Source: Candidatus Zixiibacteriota bacterium (GTDB lineage Bacteria; Zixibacteria; MSB-5A5; GN15; FEB-12). Taken from it: 64,000 nucleotides of DNA. This document shows, one piece after another, positions 1 through 7,180 of this stretch. The stretch is from NCBI GenBank assembly GCA_040753875.1, contig JBFMDV010000025.1:1-64000 (forward strand), given 5' to 3'. Within the stretch, counting starts at the first letter, position 1, and each line of letters starts with the position of its first letter. Both the position numbers and the translations under genes were made by a program. The notes beneath the pieces were generated by a model. The model was given only the letters and a program-made list of their open reading frames with translations, did no database searches and was not told where the DNA came from.

Positions 1-114
1 TTTTCGTGGCTCCAGTGGCAGCGACGTATCCTCGTGCGTTGGGAATACTACACCGCTAATTTCCTGGGCTTTGTACAACTCGCCTGTACCCTCATCCTGC
101 TAAAGCAATTTTGA
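1..114 (+). CDS. C-terminal end of a DDE transposase (IS4/IS5-like), cut by window edge
   Basis: The first frame is open from base 1 to a TGA at 112-114 and gives 37 residues. They contain RILVRWEYYTANFLGF followed by a hydrophobic helix, which is the pattern I know from the extreme C-terminus of IS4/IS5-superfamily transposases (R-x-x-V-R-W-E ... N-[FY]-L-[AG]-F). Only the tail is visible, so the catalytic residues cannot be checked. The sequence GAGACAGG at 113-120 overlaps the stop codon and could be the element's terminal inverted repeat. The coaX stop codon lies three bases further on. The family assignment is inferred from a short fragment. Confidence 0.6.
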   Translation, partial: FSWLQWQRRILVRWEYYTANFLGFVQLACTLILLKQF

Positions 115-122
115 GACAGGTT

Positions 123-887
123 CTAGTTCATCTCCCCGATTAACCTCAGCCCCTCAAGCGTCAAAGTAGGCTCCGTGCGTTGAATAAACCGGGAATACTT
201 GTGAATGCTGCCCGCCAAACCACCGGTCGCAACAACCATCGGTTGTTTCATCCCCCCCTCCTTGATAATCTGATCTGTAAGAAAATCAACCTGTCCGACG
301 GTGCCATAGAATAAGCCGGATTTCAATGCCCCCGCGGTCGAACGACCGATCACCGAGTCCGGCGGTTCAATGCGAACCTCGAACAGTCGTGCCGCCCGGC
401 GGGCCAGCTCCGACATAGCGGTCTCCGGTCCGGGTAACAGCACGCCGCCGAGATACTCCCCTTTTTCATTCACGACATCGAAATTGGTAGCCGTACCAAA
501 ATCGATTACAATCACCGGCCCACCGAACTTTGTGAACGCCGCCGCGCCATTGGCGATCCGATCCGCCCCGAGTTGGTCCGGTTGCTCAATGGTGATGGTG
601 ATCGGCAGCTTTATGTGCGCCGAGACCATCACCGGCACACACCCAAAGTACTTCTTGGACGTTGTTTCAAACGTGGGCGTCAGCGGCGGCACCACCGAGG
701 CGATTACAACCTTCTCGATCTCTTCGTTCTGGACCTTCATCCGCTCCAGCAGTCCCGTAATGAAGAAGCCGGCCTCGTCGGCGGTCATCGTTCGGTTCGA
801 TGCCACACGGAAGTGGTCCTTCAGGGTCTCGCCTTTGAAAACCCCAACCACAGTATTGGTATTGCCGATATCGATGGCGAGCAACAT
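123..887 (-). CDS. coaX: Type III pantothenate kinase
   Basis: Phosphorylates pantothenate, the first step of coenzyme A synthesis, in the cytoplasm. The 254 residues are the usual length for the family. The ASKHA-fold signatures are present: N-terminal DIGNTN (6-11) for phosphate binding, GADR (107-110) with the catalytic aspartate D109, and DFGTAT (129-134). The C-terminus (LEGLRLI) matches normal family ends, so the adjacent IS element has not truncated it. No Shine-Dalgarno precedes the ATG; instead a -10-like hexamer ends six bases before it, suggesting a leaderless mRNA. It is on the minus strand, next to a TM2 protein. Confidence 0.93.
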   Translation of the reverse strand: MLLAIDIGNTNTVVGVFKGETLKDHFRVASNRTMTADEAGFFITGLLERMKVQNEEIEKVVIASVVPPLTPTFETTSKKYFGCVPVMVSAHIKLPITITIEQPDQLGADRIANGAAAFTKFGGPVIVIDFGTATNFDVVNEKGEYLGGVLLPGPETAMSELARRAARLFEVRIEPPDSVIGRSTAGALKSGLFYGTVGQVDFLTDQIIKEGGMKQPMVVATGGLAGSIHKYSRFIQRTEPTLTLEGLRLIGEMN

Positions 888-893
888 GGCCGG

Positions 894-921
894 AATATAG
901 GGTTCGCGATGATTGGGTCAA
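894..921 (-). promoter_or_regulatory. Candidate leaderless promoter of coaX
   Basis: Read on the minus strand there is TTGACC (916-921), a 16-base spacer and TATATT (894-899). Only six bases then separate the -10 hexamer from the coaX ATG at 887, so transcription would start at or within a base or two of the start codon. No ribosome binding site lies between. Confidence 0.5.
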
Positions 922-946
922 TCAAGAATAGTGAGAGTGGCCGTCG

Positions 947-1234
947 TCAATGCATGGCCGGACCGCCGGACTGCTGCTGATACCAGGCAATCCGCTGGTT
1001 GATCTTCTCGGCCGACGTATAGGCATCCCAAATCCCGTAGATGAACAGGATCGGGGTTGTGATGAAACCGATCAAAACTAACATAAGCAGGACGGAAAAC
1101 CCGTAGGCGATCATGAAGACGATCCCCTTCGCGATCTGGCCGTTATAGATCTGTCCCAGTCCCATCCAGAAGAACGACAGGACGGCCGCCAGACCTGGAT
1201 TCTTGTAGAAAACAGGCGGAGGCATGGTCTGCAT
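947..1234 (-). CDS. TM2-domain small membrane protein
   Basis: A 95-residue protein with two hydrophobic helices (about residues 14-33 and 37-62) joined by the sequence GLGQIYNGQIAKG, the hallmark of the TM2 fold (glycine-rich turn, tyrosine, lysine-glycine before the second helix). The function of stand-alone bacterial TM2 proteins is unknown; the location is the inner membrane. An AGGAGGAG ribosome site lies nine bases before the ATG. It lies between coaX on the same strand and the divergent DUF116 gene. Nothing suggests a specific partner. Confidence 0.75.
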   Translation of the reverse strand: MQTMPPPVFYKNPGLAAVLSFFWMGLGQIYNGQIAKGIVFMIAYGFSVLLMLVLIGFITTPILFIYGIWDAYTSAEKINQRIAWYQQQSGGPAMH

Positions 1235-1328
1235 AGCTCAACTCCTCCTAACGTGGTCCAATGCCGCTTCGCATCGAATAATATCACATACGATAAATTC
1301 GGACCAAAGTTTTTTCGGCCGGAGTCCA

Positions 1329-1334
1329 TATATT
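1329..1334 (+). promoter_or_regulatory. -10-like hexamer directly upstream of the DUF116 gene
   Basis: TATATT ends six bases before the GTG at 1341, exactly the geometry seen for coaX. No Shine-Dalgarno lies between and there is no convincing -35 hexamer at 16-18 bases upstream. The position supports GTG 1341 as a leaderless start. Confidence 0.35.
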
Positions 1335-1340
1335 GGGCGT

Positions 1341-2012
1341 GTGACTCGCACACCACCGACGTATCACCTGAGGCCGGGATTCGACGCCCGACTCGAATCC
1401 TTCCTGGATCAGTTCCTGAAAGAGGGGATGGCATATTTTTCTGAAGAATTTGGCGCCATCGACGGTTTCCTGGCTCACGCCCTCGCTGATCGAAGCGAGC
1501 GGGACGATCATGAGCTACGCCGCACTCCCAAAGAAAACTATCTTCACGCGCTCTTGACGGTCGCCATGCTCAACCGGCAGAACCGCCAGGCGTTTAACCG
1601 CAGCAAGGAGACGCTCATAGTCATGCCCGATTGCCTGTCGCTGCACAATCCGAGTTGCCTGAAAACGGATGAGAAATGGGGAGACCAGTGTCAAAGCTGC
1701 ACGCCGACCTGCCGGGCGTACCAGGTACAGGAGTTGGCCGACCAGTATGGTGCCACCTGCCTGTTCTCCAAGCGAAAGCTGGCCGAGCAGATCGGGCATT
1801 TCGCGGGACGGTCAGAGAACCTCGGTGTGATCGGCATTGCCTGTATCCTCATGCTGGCGGAAGGGATGCGTACGGCCGCCGACGCCGGTCTGCCGGTGCG
1901 GGGCGTACTCCTTGATTTCTGCGGATGCGAACACTGGAACGACGAACCATTTGCCTCCGAGTTTGACATAAGTATGCTGGCAGGTATTCTGAAGGAGAAG
2001 TATGAACACTGA
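1341..2012 (+). CDS. DUF116-family cysteine-rich protein
   Basis: 223 residues from a GTG start. The central part has a cysteine set of DUF116 type: NPSCLKTDEKWGDQCQSC followed by CRAYQ, then CGCEHW near the C-terminus; these could hold a metal or Fe-S centre. DUF116 proteins are uncharacterised, often found near lipoate, formyltransferase or corrinoid genes in anaerobes; no such neighbour is seen here. An in-frame ATG at 1224 would add 39 residues, but these look non-coding and overlap the divergent gene's leader, so I prefer the GTG, which has a -10-like hexamer just ahead. It overlaps the next gene by 11 bases, implying coupled translation. Confidence 0.72.
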   Translation: MTRTPPTYHLRPGFDARLESFLDQFLKEGMAYFSEEFGAIDGFLAHALADRSERDDHELRRTPKENYLHALLTVAMLNRQNRQAFNRSKETLIVMPDCLSLHNPSCLKTDEKWGDQCQSCTPTCRAYQVQELADQYGATCLFSKRKLAEQIGHFAGRSENLGVIGIACILMLAEGMRTAADAGLPVRGVLLDFCGCEHWNDEPFASEFDISMLAGILKEKYEH

Positions 2013-2436
2013 GATTCGCCGGCTAAGTATTGCCGACTATGACGACGTCATCAAGCTGTGGTCGCTGGCCGGCTTGCCCCATCGCCCGCGCGGTCGCGAC
2101 AGCCGCCAGAAATTCAGCGAGGAGCTTCAGCTTCCAGTAGTCGGGCTGTTTGGGCTGTTTCACAACAGTGAGCTTCTTGCTGTCGGGCTGGCCAATTACG
2201 ACGGCCGCAGGGGGTGGGTCAATCGAGTGGCGGTACACCCTGACTATCGCGGTAAAAGACTGGCAGGTGAAATAATTCGGGAATGCGAGCAGTTTCTCAG
2301 GAGTCGTGGCGCCGTGGTCATCTGCGCCCTGATCGAAGAGCACAATCTGCCGTCGATGGCGGCATTCTCCAAGGCCGGCTACATCTGTCACAATGATATC
2401 AAGTATTTCTCCAAGCGGGAATCACCGGACGCGTGA
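2002..2436 (+). CDS. GNAT-family N-acetyltransferase
   Basis: A 144-residue single-domain GNAT protein. The acetyl-CoA loop is visible as VHPDYRGKRLAGEII (about residues 78-92), matching the V-x-x-x-x-R/Q-x-x-G-x-A/G motif A. Motif B (NLPSMAAFSKAGY, about 119-131) follows. The substrate cannot be read from sequence; these enzymes acetylate amines on small molecules or proteins. It starts inside the DUF116 gene, so the two are probably co-transcribed, and a symmetrical hairpin follows its stop. Confidence 0.85.
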   Translation: MNTEIRRLSIADYDDVIKLWSLAGLPHRPRGRDSRQKFSEELQLPVVGLFGLFHNSELLAVGLANYDGRRGWVNRVAVHPDYRGKRLAGEIIRECEQFLRSRGAVVICALIEEHNLPSMAAFSKAGYICHNDIKYFSKRESPDA

Positions 2437-2455
2437 GGGCTTTGTCAGCAAAGGA

Positions 2456-2489
2456 AAACGCCGGCGGCAAATCCCTGCCACCGGCGTTT
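2456..2489. terminator. Bidirectional-looking hairpin terminator between convergent genes
   Basis: AAACGCCGG (2456-2464) pairs with CCGGCGTTT (2481-2489), with a further GG/CC pair inside. Flanking A and T runs make it usable from both sides. It lies between the plus-strand acetyltransferase and the minus-strand membrane protein. Confidence 0.6.
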
Positions 2490-2521
2490 ATCATCGGTCA
2501 ATTGAACTGACCGGACCCCGA

Positions 2522-2962
2522 TTATCGAGCACCGACCGGCTGACGCGGGCGGGTGGGATGAGAGAACGAGCCGGAGCGACGCGGCGGCGTGCTGAACGCC
2601 AACACGAGGGTCGCGATCAGGTTCGCAAACGGGATAATCATCAGAAAACCCCAAAATCCCGCCTGGCCGCAGTTTTTCGCAATATCGATCCAGAGGATGC
2701 AGAGCACCACGATATTGACGATCGGAATCAGGCAGAGCACGAACCACCACAGTGGGCGCCCTGCGGCCTTGATCATCAAGAAGAAGTTCAGTATCGGTAC
2801 GAACGCCCACCAGGCACTCTCTTCCTGACCGGCGTTTTTGGCTATCCGATAGAACAGCCAGCTAAACAGCAGGTATAACCCCACCAGCAGCAGCCAGAAC
2901 GCTGCTCCAATCGCGGCGAACATGCCTGCGCCGCCCGGTTCGACAACCATTTCCTCAACCAT
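2522..2962 (-). CDS. DUF5684-like multipass membrane protein
   Basis: About 146 residues with four hydrophobic helices. The pattern YRIAKNAGQEESAWWAFVP and the later repeat DIAKNCGQAGFWGFL are typical of DUF5684 proteins, whose role is unknown. I place the start at the second ATG of an ATG-ATG pair at 2960-2965 because AAGGAGG lies five bases before it; a longer reading frame to 3082 exists but its extra residues lack coding character. The C-terminus is basic. It lies divergent to the oxidase genes. Confidence 0.65.
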   Translation of the reverse strand: MVEEMVVEPGGAGMFAAIGAAFWLLLVGLYLLFSWLFYRIAKNAGQEESAWWAFVPILNFFLMIKAAGRPLWWFVLCLIPIVNIVVLCILWIDIAKNCGQAGFWGFLMIIPFANLIATLVLAFSTPPRRSGSFSHPTRPRQPVGAR

Positions 2963-3164
2963 CATTTCCTCCTTGGCTATAGTCAGTTGATCTCTGCTTG
3001 CGCAACAATCACCGATCGGGGCGGATACAATGGTTATCGGCCAAATCGTGGAGCTACTTGAGAGACTTCGGGCGGCCCACAAACCTGCAAATAAACTTGC
3101 TCCGGCCGCCGTTCTGCGGTATGATGACCTCGGCCAAGGAACGGCCTTCCAAAGGAGGTGAGCG

Positions 3165-4685
3165 ATGAATTATCCGTTTTGGGACGTTGGGATCGGGTAC
3201 GGCTGGCTGATGGCAGTCGTGGCGGTTCTCCATGTCTTTGTTTCCCACTTTGCCATCGGCGGGGGGTTGTATCTTGTCGTGACTGAGCATCTGGCCCGCA
3301 GGACGAACGACGGACTTCGGCTTGAGTTCTTGCAGCGGCTGAGCAAGTTCTTTGTCCTGGTCACGCTGGTCTTCGGCGGACTGAGTGGGGTGGGAATCTG
3401 GTTCGTTATCGGACTGTTGAATCCGGCTGCCACGGAGGTGCTTATCCACAACTTCGTGTGGGGCTGGGCGACTGAATGGACATTTTTCGTAGTAGAGATC
3501 ACCTCCGCGTTGCTGTACTACTATGGCTGGAAGCGGATATCGGCCAGAAGCCATCTCATCCTCGGCTGGATCTACTTTGTTGCCGCCTGGTTGTCATTGT
3601 TCATTATCAACGGGATCGTCACATTTATGCTGACACCCGGCTCCTGGCTTCAGACCGGCAATTTCTGGGATGGATTCTTCAACCCCACTTTCTGGCCCTC
3701 ATTGGCGTTCCGAACGGGGGTGTGCATCATGCTGGCAGGATTGTACGCGTTGTTGGTCGCCTCACGTTTCCCTAAATCTGACTCCCTCACGAGGCTCGTT
3801 CGCTATAACGCCGGATGGGGCCTGGCAGGACTAATCCTCATGGTGCCCACTTTCTACTGGTATTGGAAGTCGATTCCAGGCGCGATAACCGTCTCTGCGC
3901 TTGAGCGGATGCCAACCCCTATTCAGGCGGTTACCGCATCATACTGGTACGCGGGAGGCGTGGCGGTACTGTTAATCCTGTTCGGTTTCCTCTTGGCGAA
4001 GAGATACACGACCGTAATTGCTCTGGTCACGATGCTGTTTGGACTCTTGTGGTTCGGCGAATACGAGTGGTTTCGCGAATCGATACGCAAGCCGTTTGTC
4101 ATCACGGATTTCATGTACGGCAACGGAGTTGAAGTCGCCTATGCCCGCGTCTACCAGGAGGAGGGATATCTCAACCAGATGGTGTACCGTACCGGCGACA
4201 AAGGCGCCGATCTCTTTCGGCGGTTATGCCGAAGTTGCCACACCCTTTCGGGATACAAGCCCCTGAAGCCGGTATTCGACGGCACTGATGAGCCGTTTAT
4301 TGCCGATATGGTGAAGGGCACGCAGCTGATGCGAGGTCATATGCCGCCGTTTCTCGGGAAACCGTGGGAAGCTGATACCCTTGCTGCGTATCTTGCGGCG
4401 CGGACCGATCGACGCCCCGTGAGCCAGGTTTTCGGCCTCAGCGGCGTAGAGCTGGGAAAGACAGTATTCGACCAGCGGTGTGCGCCCTGTCACTGGGCGG
4501 GAGGGGTTTCGGACAAAACAGAGTCTCTGGCGGGTCTTAGCGACCAGGAATACGACGATATACTGACTAACGCTGCTGAGCTCGGAGATGGTATGCCGGC
4601 GTTCACGGCGAGCGAAGAAGAACGTGCGGCACTGATAGCATACTTCAAGACACTACAGAAAGGGGCGGCCCATGTCACTCCCTGA
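3165..4685 (+). CDS. CydA-like bd-type oxidase subunit fused to two cytochrome c domains
   Basis: 506 residues. The first ~330 form a multi-helix membrane part of the CydA superfamily, beginning with the haem-ligand helix V-L-H-V-F-V-S-H (H23, H28). The C-terminal part carries two class I cytochrome c modules: CRSCH (355-359) with a later MPPF methionine, and CAPCH (439-443) with MPAF. Such architectures belong to the CydAA' type complexes, which have two CydA-like subunits and no CydB. Electrons probably come from periplasmic c-type donors rather than quinol alone. AGGAGGTGAG precedes the ATG. It overlaps the next gene by 14 bases. Whether it reduces oxygen, nitric oxide or something else cannot be told here. 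Confidence 0.78.
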   Translation: MNYPFWDVGIGYGWLMAVVAVLHVFVSHFAIGGGLYLVVTEHLARRTNDGLRLEFLQRLSKFFVLVTLVFGGLSGVGIWFVIGLLNPAATEVLIHNFVWGWATEWTFFVVEITSALLYYYGWKRISARSHLILGWIYFVAAWLSLFIINGIVTFMLTPGSWLQTGNFWDGFFNPTFWPSLAFRTGVCIMLAGLYALLVASRFPKSDSLTRLVRYNAGWGLAGLILMVPTFYWYWKSIPGAITVSALERMPTPIQAVTASYWYAGGVAVLLILFGFLLAKRYTTVIALVTMLFGLLWFGEYEWFRESIRKPFVITDFMYGNGVEVAYARVYQEEGYLNQMVYRTGDKGADLFRRLCRSCHTLSGYKPLKPVFDGTDEPFIADMVKGTQLMRGHMPPFLGKPWEADTLAAYLAARTDRRPVSQVFGLSGVELGKTVFDQRCAPCHWAGGVSDKTESLAGLSDQEYDDILTNAAELGDGMPAFTASEEERAALIAYFKTLQKGAAHVTP

Positions 4686-5694
4686 ATATAATTTTCTGTC
4701 CGCACCGCTCTGGCTCATTACCAGTTTGCATATCCTGACACTGAGCCTGCATTTCGCGGCCATGAATTTCCTGGTCGGCGGTATCATCATCATTCTGTGG
4801 GGCAGGTTTAGGAATCGATGGGACGATCCCACCGTCCAGATGTTTGTCCAACTGTTCCCCACCGCCGTAGCAGCCACGGTTACGCTCGGCGTCGCACCGC
4901 TGTTGTTCCTCCAACTGGTCTATCATCGCCAGGCCTACTCCGCTTCCATAGTAAGCGGCTGGTTCTGGCTGATGGTCATACCGGCCATGATAATCGGTTA
5001 CTACTTCGTGTACGGCGCGGCCTTCTCAAAAAAGAGCTCCGGCACCGGTCGGGCTGTCGAGCTGACTATCGCCCTGGCGATGTTTTTGTACGTCTCGATA
5101 GTATACAGTTCCGTCTTCTCCATGGCGGAACGACCTGATGAAATCAAACGCCTGTACGCCCTGGACCAGTCCGGCCTGACGTTCAATCCCGAAGTCGGTG
5201 ATTTTTTGCTGCGCTGGCTCCACATGATCTTCGGCGCCATTACTGTCGGCGGGTTTTTCGTGGGGCTTTTGGGGCGGAGCAACGAACAGGCATTCCGAGT
5301 CGGCAAGGGGTTTTTCCTGTGGGGGATGATATTCGCCTCGGTTGCCGGTCTGGCGTACTTGCTCTCGCTCGATGAATACCTTCGCGGGTTCATGCGCTCC
5401 CCCGCGATCTGGAGCCTGACCATCGGCATACTCCTGTTCTCCGGCTCGATTCATTTCTTTATGAAGCGCCGGTTCCTCCCGTCATCGATCATGCTGTTTG
5501 TGTCGCTTGTGACCATGGTGATCAACAGACACTATGTGCGCCTTCTGAAACTGGGCGGCCAGTTCGAGCCGTCATCACTGGCTGTCTCGCCGCAGTGGTC
5601 GGTATTCGCCATGTTTCTGATCTGTTTTCTCGTCGCAGTGGGGGCTGTCTGGTATATGCTGCGGCTTTATTTTCGCGAGAGACCGGTAGCATAG
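4672..5694 (+). CDS. Second CydA-like membrane subunit (CydA' type)
   Basis: 340 residues, about nine hydrophobic helices and no haem c motif. The first helix carries S-L-H-I-L-T-L-S-L-H-F (H20, H27), the same two-histidine spacing style as the first subunit, so it looks like a paralogous CydA-type protein rather than CydB. It overlaps the preceding gene by 14 bases, so the two products are made together and presumably form a heterodimeric bd-like complex in the inner membrane. The exact electron acceptor is not predictable. A hairpin follows 28 bases after the stop. Confidence 0.7.
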   Translation: MSLPEYNFLSAPLWLITSLHILTLSLHFAAMNFLVGGIIIILWGRFRNRWDDPTVQMFVQLFPTAVAATVTLGVAPLLFLQLVYHRQAYSASIVSGWFWLMVIPAMIIGYYFVYGAAFSKKSSGTGRAVELTIALAMFLYVSIVYSSVFSMAERPDEIKRLYALDQSGLTFNPEVGDFLLRWLHMIFGAITVGGFFVGLLGRSNEQAFRVGKGFFLWGMIFASVAGLAYLLSLDEYLRGFMRSPAIWSLTIGILLFSGSIHFFMKRRFLPSSIMLFVSLVTMVINRHYVRLLKLGGQFEPSSLAVSPQWSVFAMFLICFLVAVGAVWYMLRLYFRERPVA

Positions 5695-5722
5695 GTCGCG
5701 TCTCGAACATACGCTGGGAATA

Positions 5723-5754
5723 CCCCCGGACAGAGCCAACGACTCTACCGGGGG
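5723..5754 (+). terminator. Hairpin after the bd-like operon
   Basis: CCCCCGG (5723-5729) pairs with CCGGGGG (5748-5754), and inner AGAG/CTCT extends the stem. The following T content is weak (CTTGCATTT), so termination strength is uncertain. Confidence 0.45.
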
Positions 5755-5858
5755 CTTGCATTTCGTGCTGCCGACCGGATAAAAAAACTTGACTACATAG
5801 GTCCACAACTTATCTTAAGGTCAAAGTAACATCCTCCCGTTACATTCCATCCCAAACG

Positions 5859-5887
5859 GACGGTCGGTCGTGAAACAGCCGACCGTC
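5859..5887. other. Stem-loop GACGGTCGG/CCGACCGTC
   Basis: A perfect nine-base stem (5859-5867 with 5879-5887) with an 11-base loop. It lies in a 270-base gap between convergent genes that holds three hairpins in a row. On the plus strand it is followed by TGTATTTA, so it may be a second terminator for the oxidase operon. Confidence 0.4.
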
Positions 5888-5897
5888 TGTATTTACA

Positions 5898-5942
5898 CCC
5901 GGCAAAAAGAAGGGGTCAGCGCCTCTCTGCGGCGCCGACCCC
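5898..5942 (-). terminator. Intrinsic terminator of the thioredoxin operon
   Basis: GGGGTCAGCGCC (5912-5923) pairs with GGCGCCGACCCC (5931-5942), one mismatch, seven-base loop. Read on the minus strand it is followed by TTCTTTTTGCC. It ends 22 bases beyond the stop of the TlpA-like gene. Confidence 0.75.
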
Positions 5943-5964
5943 GAAAGAATTCAACGTGCTGTAA

Positions 5965-6531
5965 TTACAGTATCGCGTCGAACCGCGGCTTGAACTGCTC
6001 GTAGGACTGAGCACCGATCACGCGCCCTATCTCGTTACCGTTCTTGTCAAGAAATATGGTCGTGGGGATTCCGCCGGTAACATTGAACTGCGACAACACA
6101 TCGTAGTCGGCCATCAGCATCACCCAGTCCATGCCGGCCTCCTGCGTAAACACCTTGACGGTCATCGGCTGGTCCTTGACGGCCAGGCCGATGATCTCCA
6201 CCCCCTTCGTGCGATATTCGTCATACAGCTTCACCAGGTCCGGGATCTCGCGACGGCACGGCGGGCACCAGGTTCCCCAAAAGTTGAGCACCACCGGCTG
6301 CCGTCCGACCCATTCGCTGGAGTTGCGAAGTTTGCCGTTCAGATCATACGCTTTGAATTGGTTCTGCCCCGCTGCCATCGCCGGCTGCGCCTGGAGATCG
6401 GCACCCGGCGTACTGCCAGTTTTCTGGTTATCGGTCTTGCAGGAGGCAAGCAATACTGCCGAGGCGGCAATTGACAAAATCGAAATTTGTCTGATTCGAT
6501 GACCAATCTGCTTCGTCACGTTCGTGTTCAT
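5965..6531 (-). CDS. TlpA/ResA-like lipoprotein thioredoxin
   Basis: 188 residues. A signal segment ends in the lipobox LLASC (C31 would be lipidated), followed by a short linker and a TlpA-like redoxin domain with WCPPC (C89, C92) and the cis-proline region GGIPTT. Such proteins sit on the periplasmic side of a membrane and reduce disulfides, commonly for cytochrome c maturation, which fits the c-type haem protein nearby. The longer open frame upstream (to 6963) lies inside the neighbouring gene and is not used. Its ATG overlaps the preceding stop codon by one base (TGATG), so translation is coupled. Confidence 0.85.
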   Translation of the reverse strand: MNTNVTKQIGHRIRQISILSIAASAVLLASCKTDNQKTGSTPGADLQAQPAMAAGQNQFKAYDLNGKLRNSSEWVGRQPVVLNFWGTWCPPCRREIPDLVKLYDEYRTKGVEIIGLAVKDQPMTVKVFTQEAGMDWVMLMADYDVLSQFNVTGGIPTTIFLDKNGNEIGRVIGAQSYEQFKPRFDAIL

Positions 6532-7121
6532 CACTTCTTGTCCGTGCCCTTCTGGTCGGCTGCTCCCGATGACTGCCTGGCTTCCAGCGTGTCGCAGTCG
6601 ATCGTACGAGCGAAGGTCAGCTCTTTCATCAGTGCGTCTTTGACGCGATAGCCGATCAAACGATTGTACGCTTTCCCATCCGGGCAGAGAAAGAAGAAAG
6701 TGGGAAAGCCGGTCACGCCGAAAGCGCTGGTGGCCAGATTCCGCTCGGAGATCTTGTACCCCTCGATCATGAACTCCTTGTCGGAGTCGCCCCAGACTTT
6801 GACCGGCACGAAGTTCTCGTTCACCATCTTGACCACTTCCGGCTGGTTGAACGTCTCTTTCTCCATCTTCTTGCACCAGCCGCACCAGGAGGCGGTGATA
6901 TCCACAAAGATATGCTTGCCTTCGTTTTTGGCTCTGGCAAGCCCCTCGTCGAACGGGATCCACTTGATCTCCGCGCCCTTGGCGGAGTCGGGTGGTTTGG
7001 CGGAGGTCTGTGCGCCTGCAGGCGCAGAACCGGTCGGTTTCTCAGCGGTCTCGGCCAATACGACCGGGACTGCGAAACAGACAAGCGCCATGACAAGCAC
7101 GAGCGGTTTGATCAATCGCAT
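6531..7121 (-). CDS. Exported thioredoxin-fold protein (thioredoxin_7/DsbD C-terminal-like)
   Basis: 196 residues with a cleavable signal peptide (residues 1-23, ending VLA), an Ala/Pro-rich linker, and a thioredoxin domain with ASWCGWCKKM (C80, C83) and the cis-proline segment TGFPTFF. This resembles the periplasmic thioredoxin domains of DsbD-like or SoxW-like proteins that handle thiol reduction outside the cytoplasm. It is first in a two-gene operon with the TlpA-like lipoprotein. The C-terminal tail is charged and probably disordered. The specific client is unknown. Confidence 0.8.
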   Translation of the reverse strand: MRLIKPLVLVMALVCFAVPVVLAETAEKPTGSAPAGAQTSAKPPDSAKGAEIKWIPFDEGLARAKNEGKHIFVDITASWCGWCKKMEKETFNQPEVVKMVNENFVPVKVWGDSDKEFMIEGYKISERNLATSAFGVTGFPTFFFLCPDGKAYNRLIGYRVKDALMKELTFARTIDCDTLEARQSSGAADQKGTDKK

Positions 7122-7180
7122 ACACTATTCCTGTAGAAAAAGTTACTCTTTCAATCCTCTGCTTACACTGCCGCAACTCG

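Noticed and set aside
2393-2878. 161-codon plus-strand frame over the DUF5684-like gene
   Set aside because: Arg/His-rich product crossing a terminator hairpin; the minus-strand reading gives clear membrane helices and a ribosome site.
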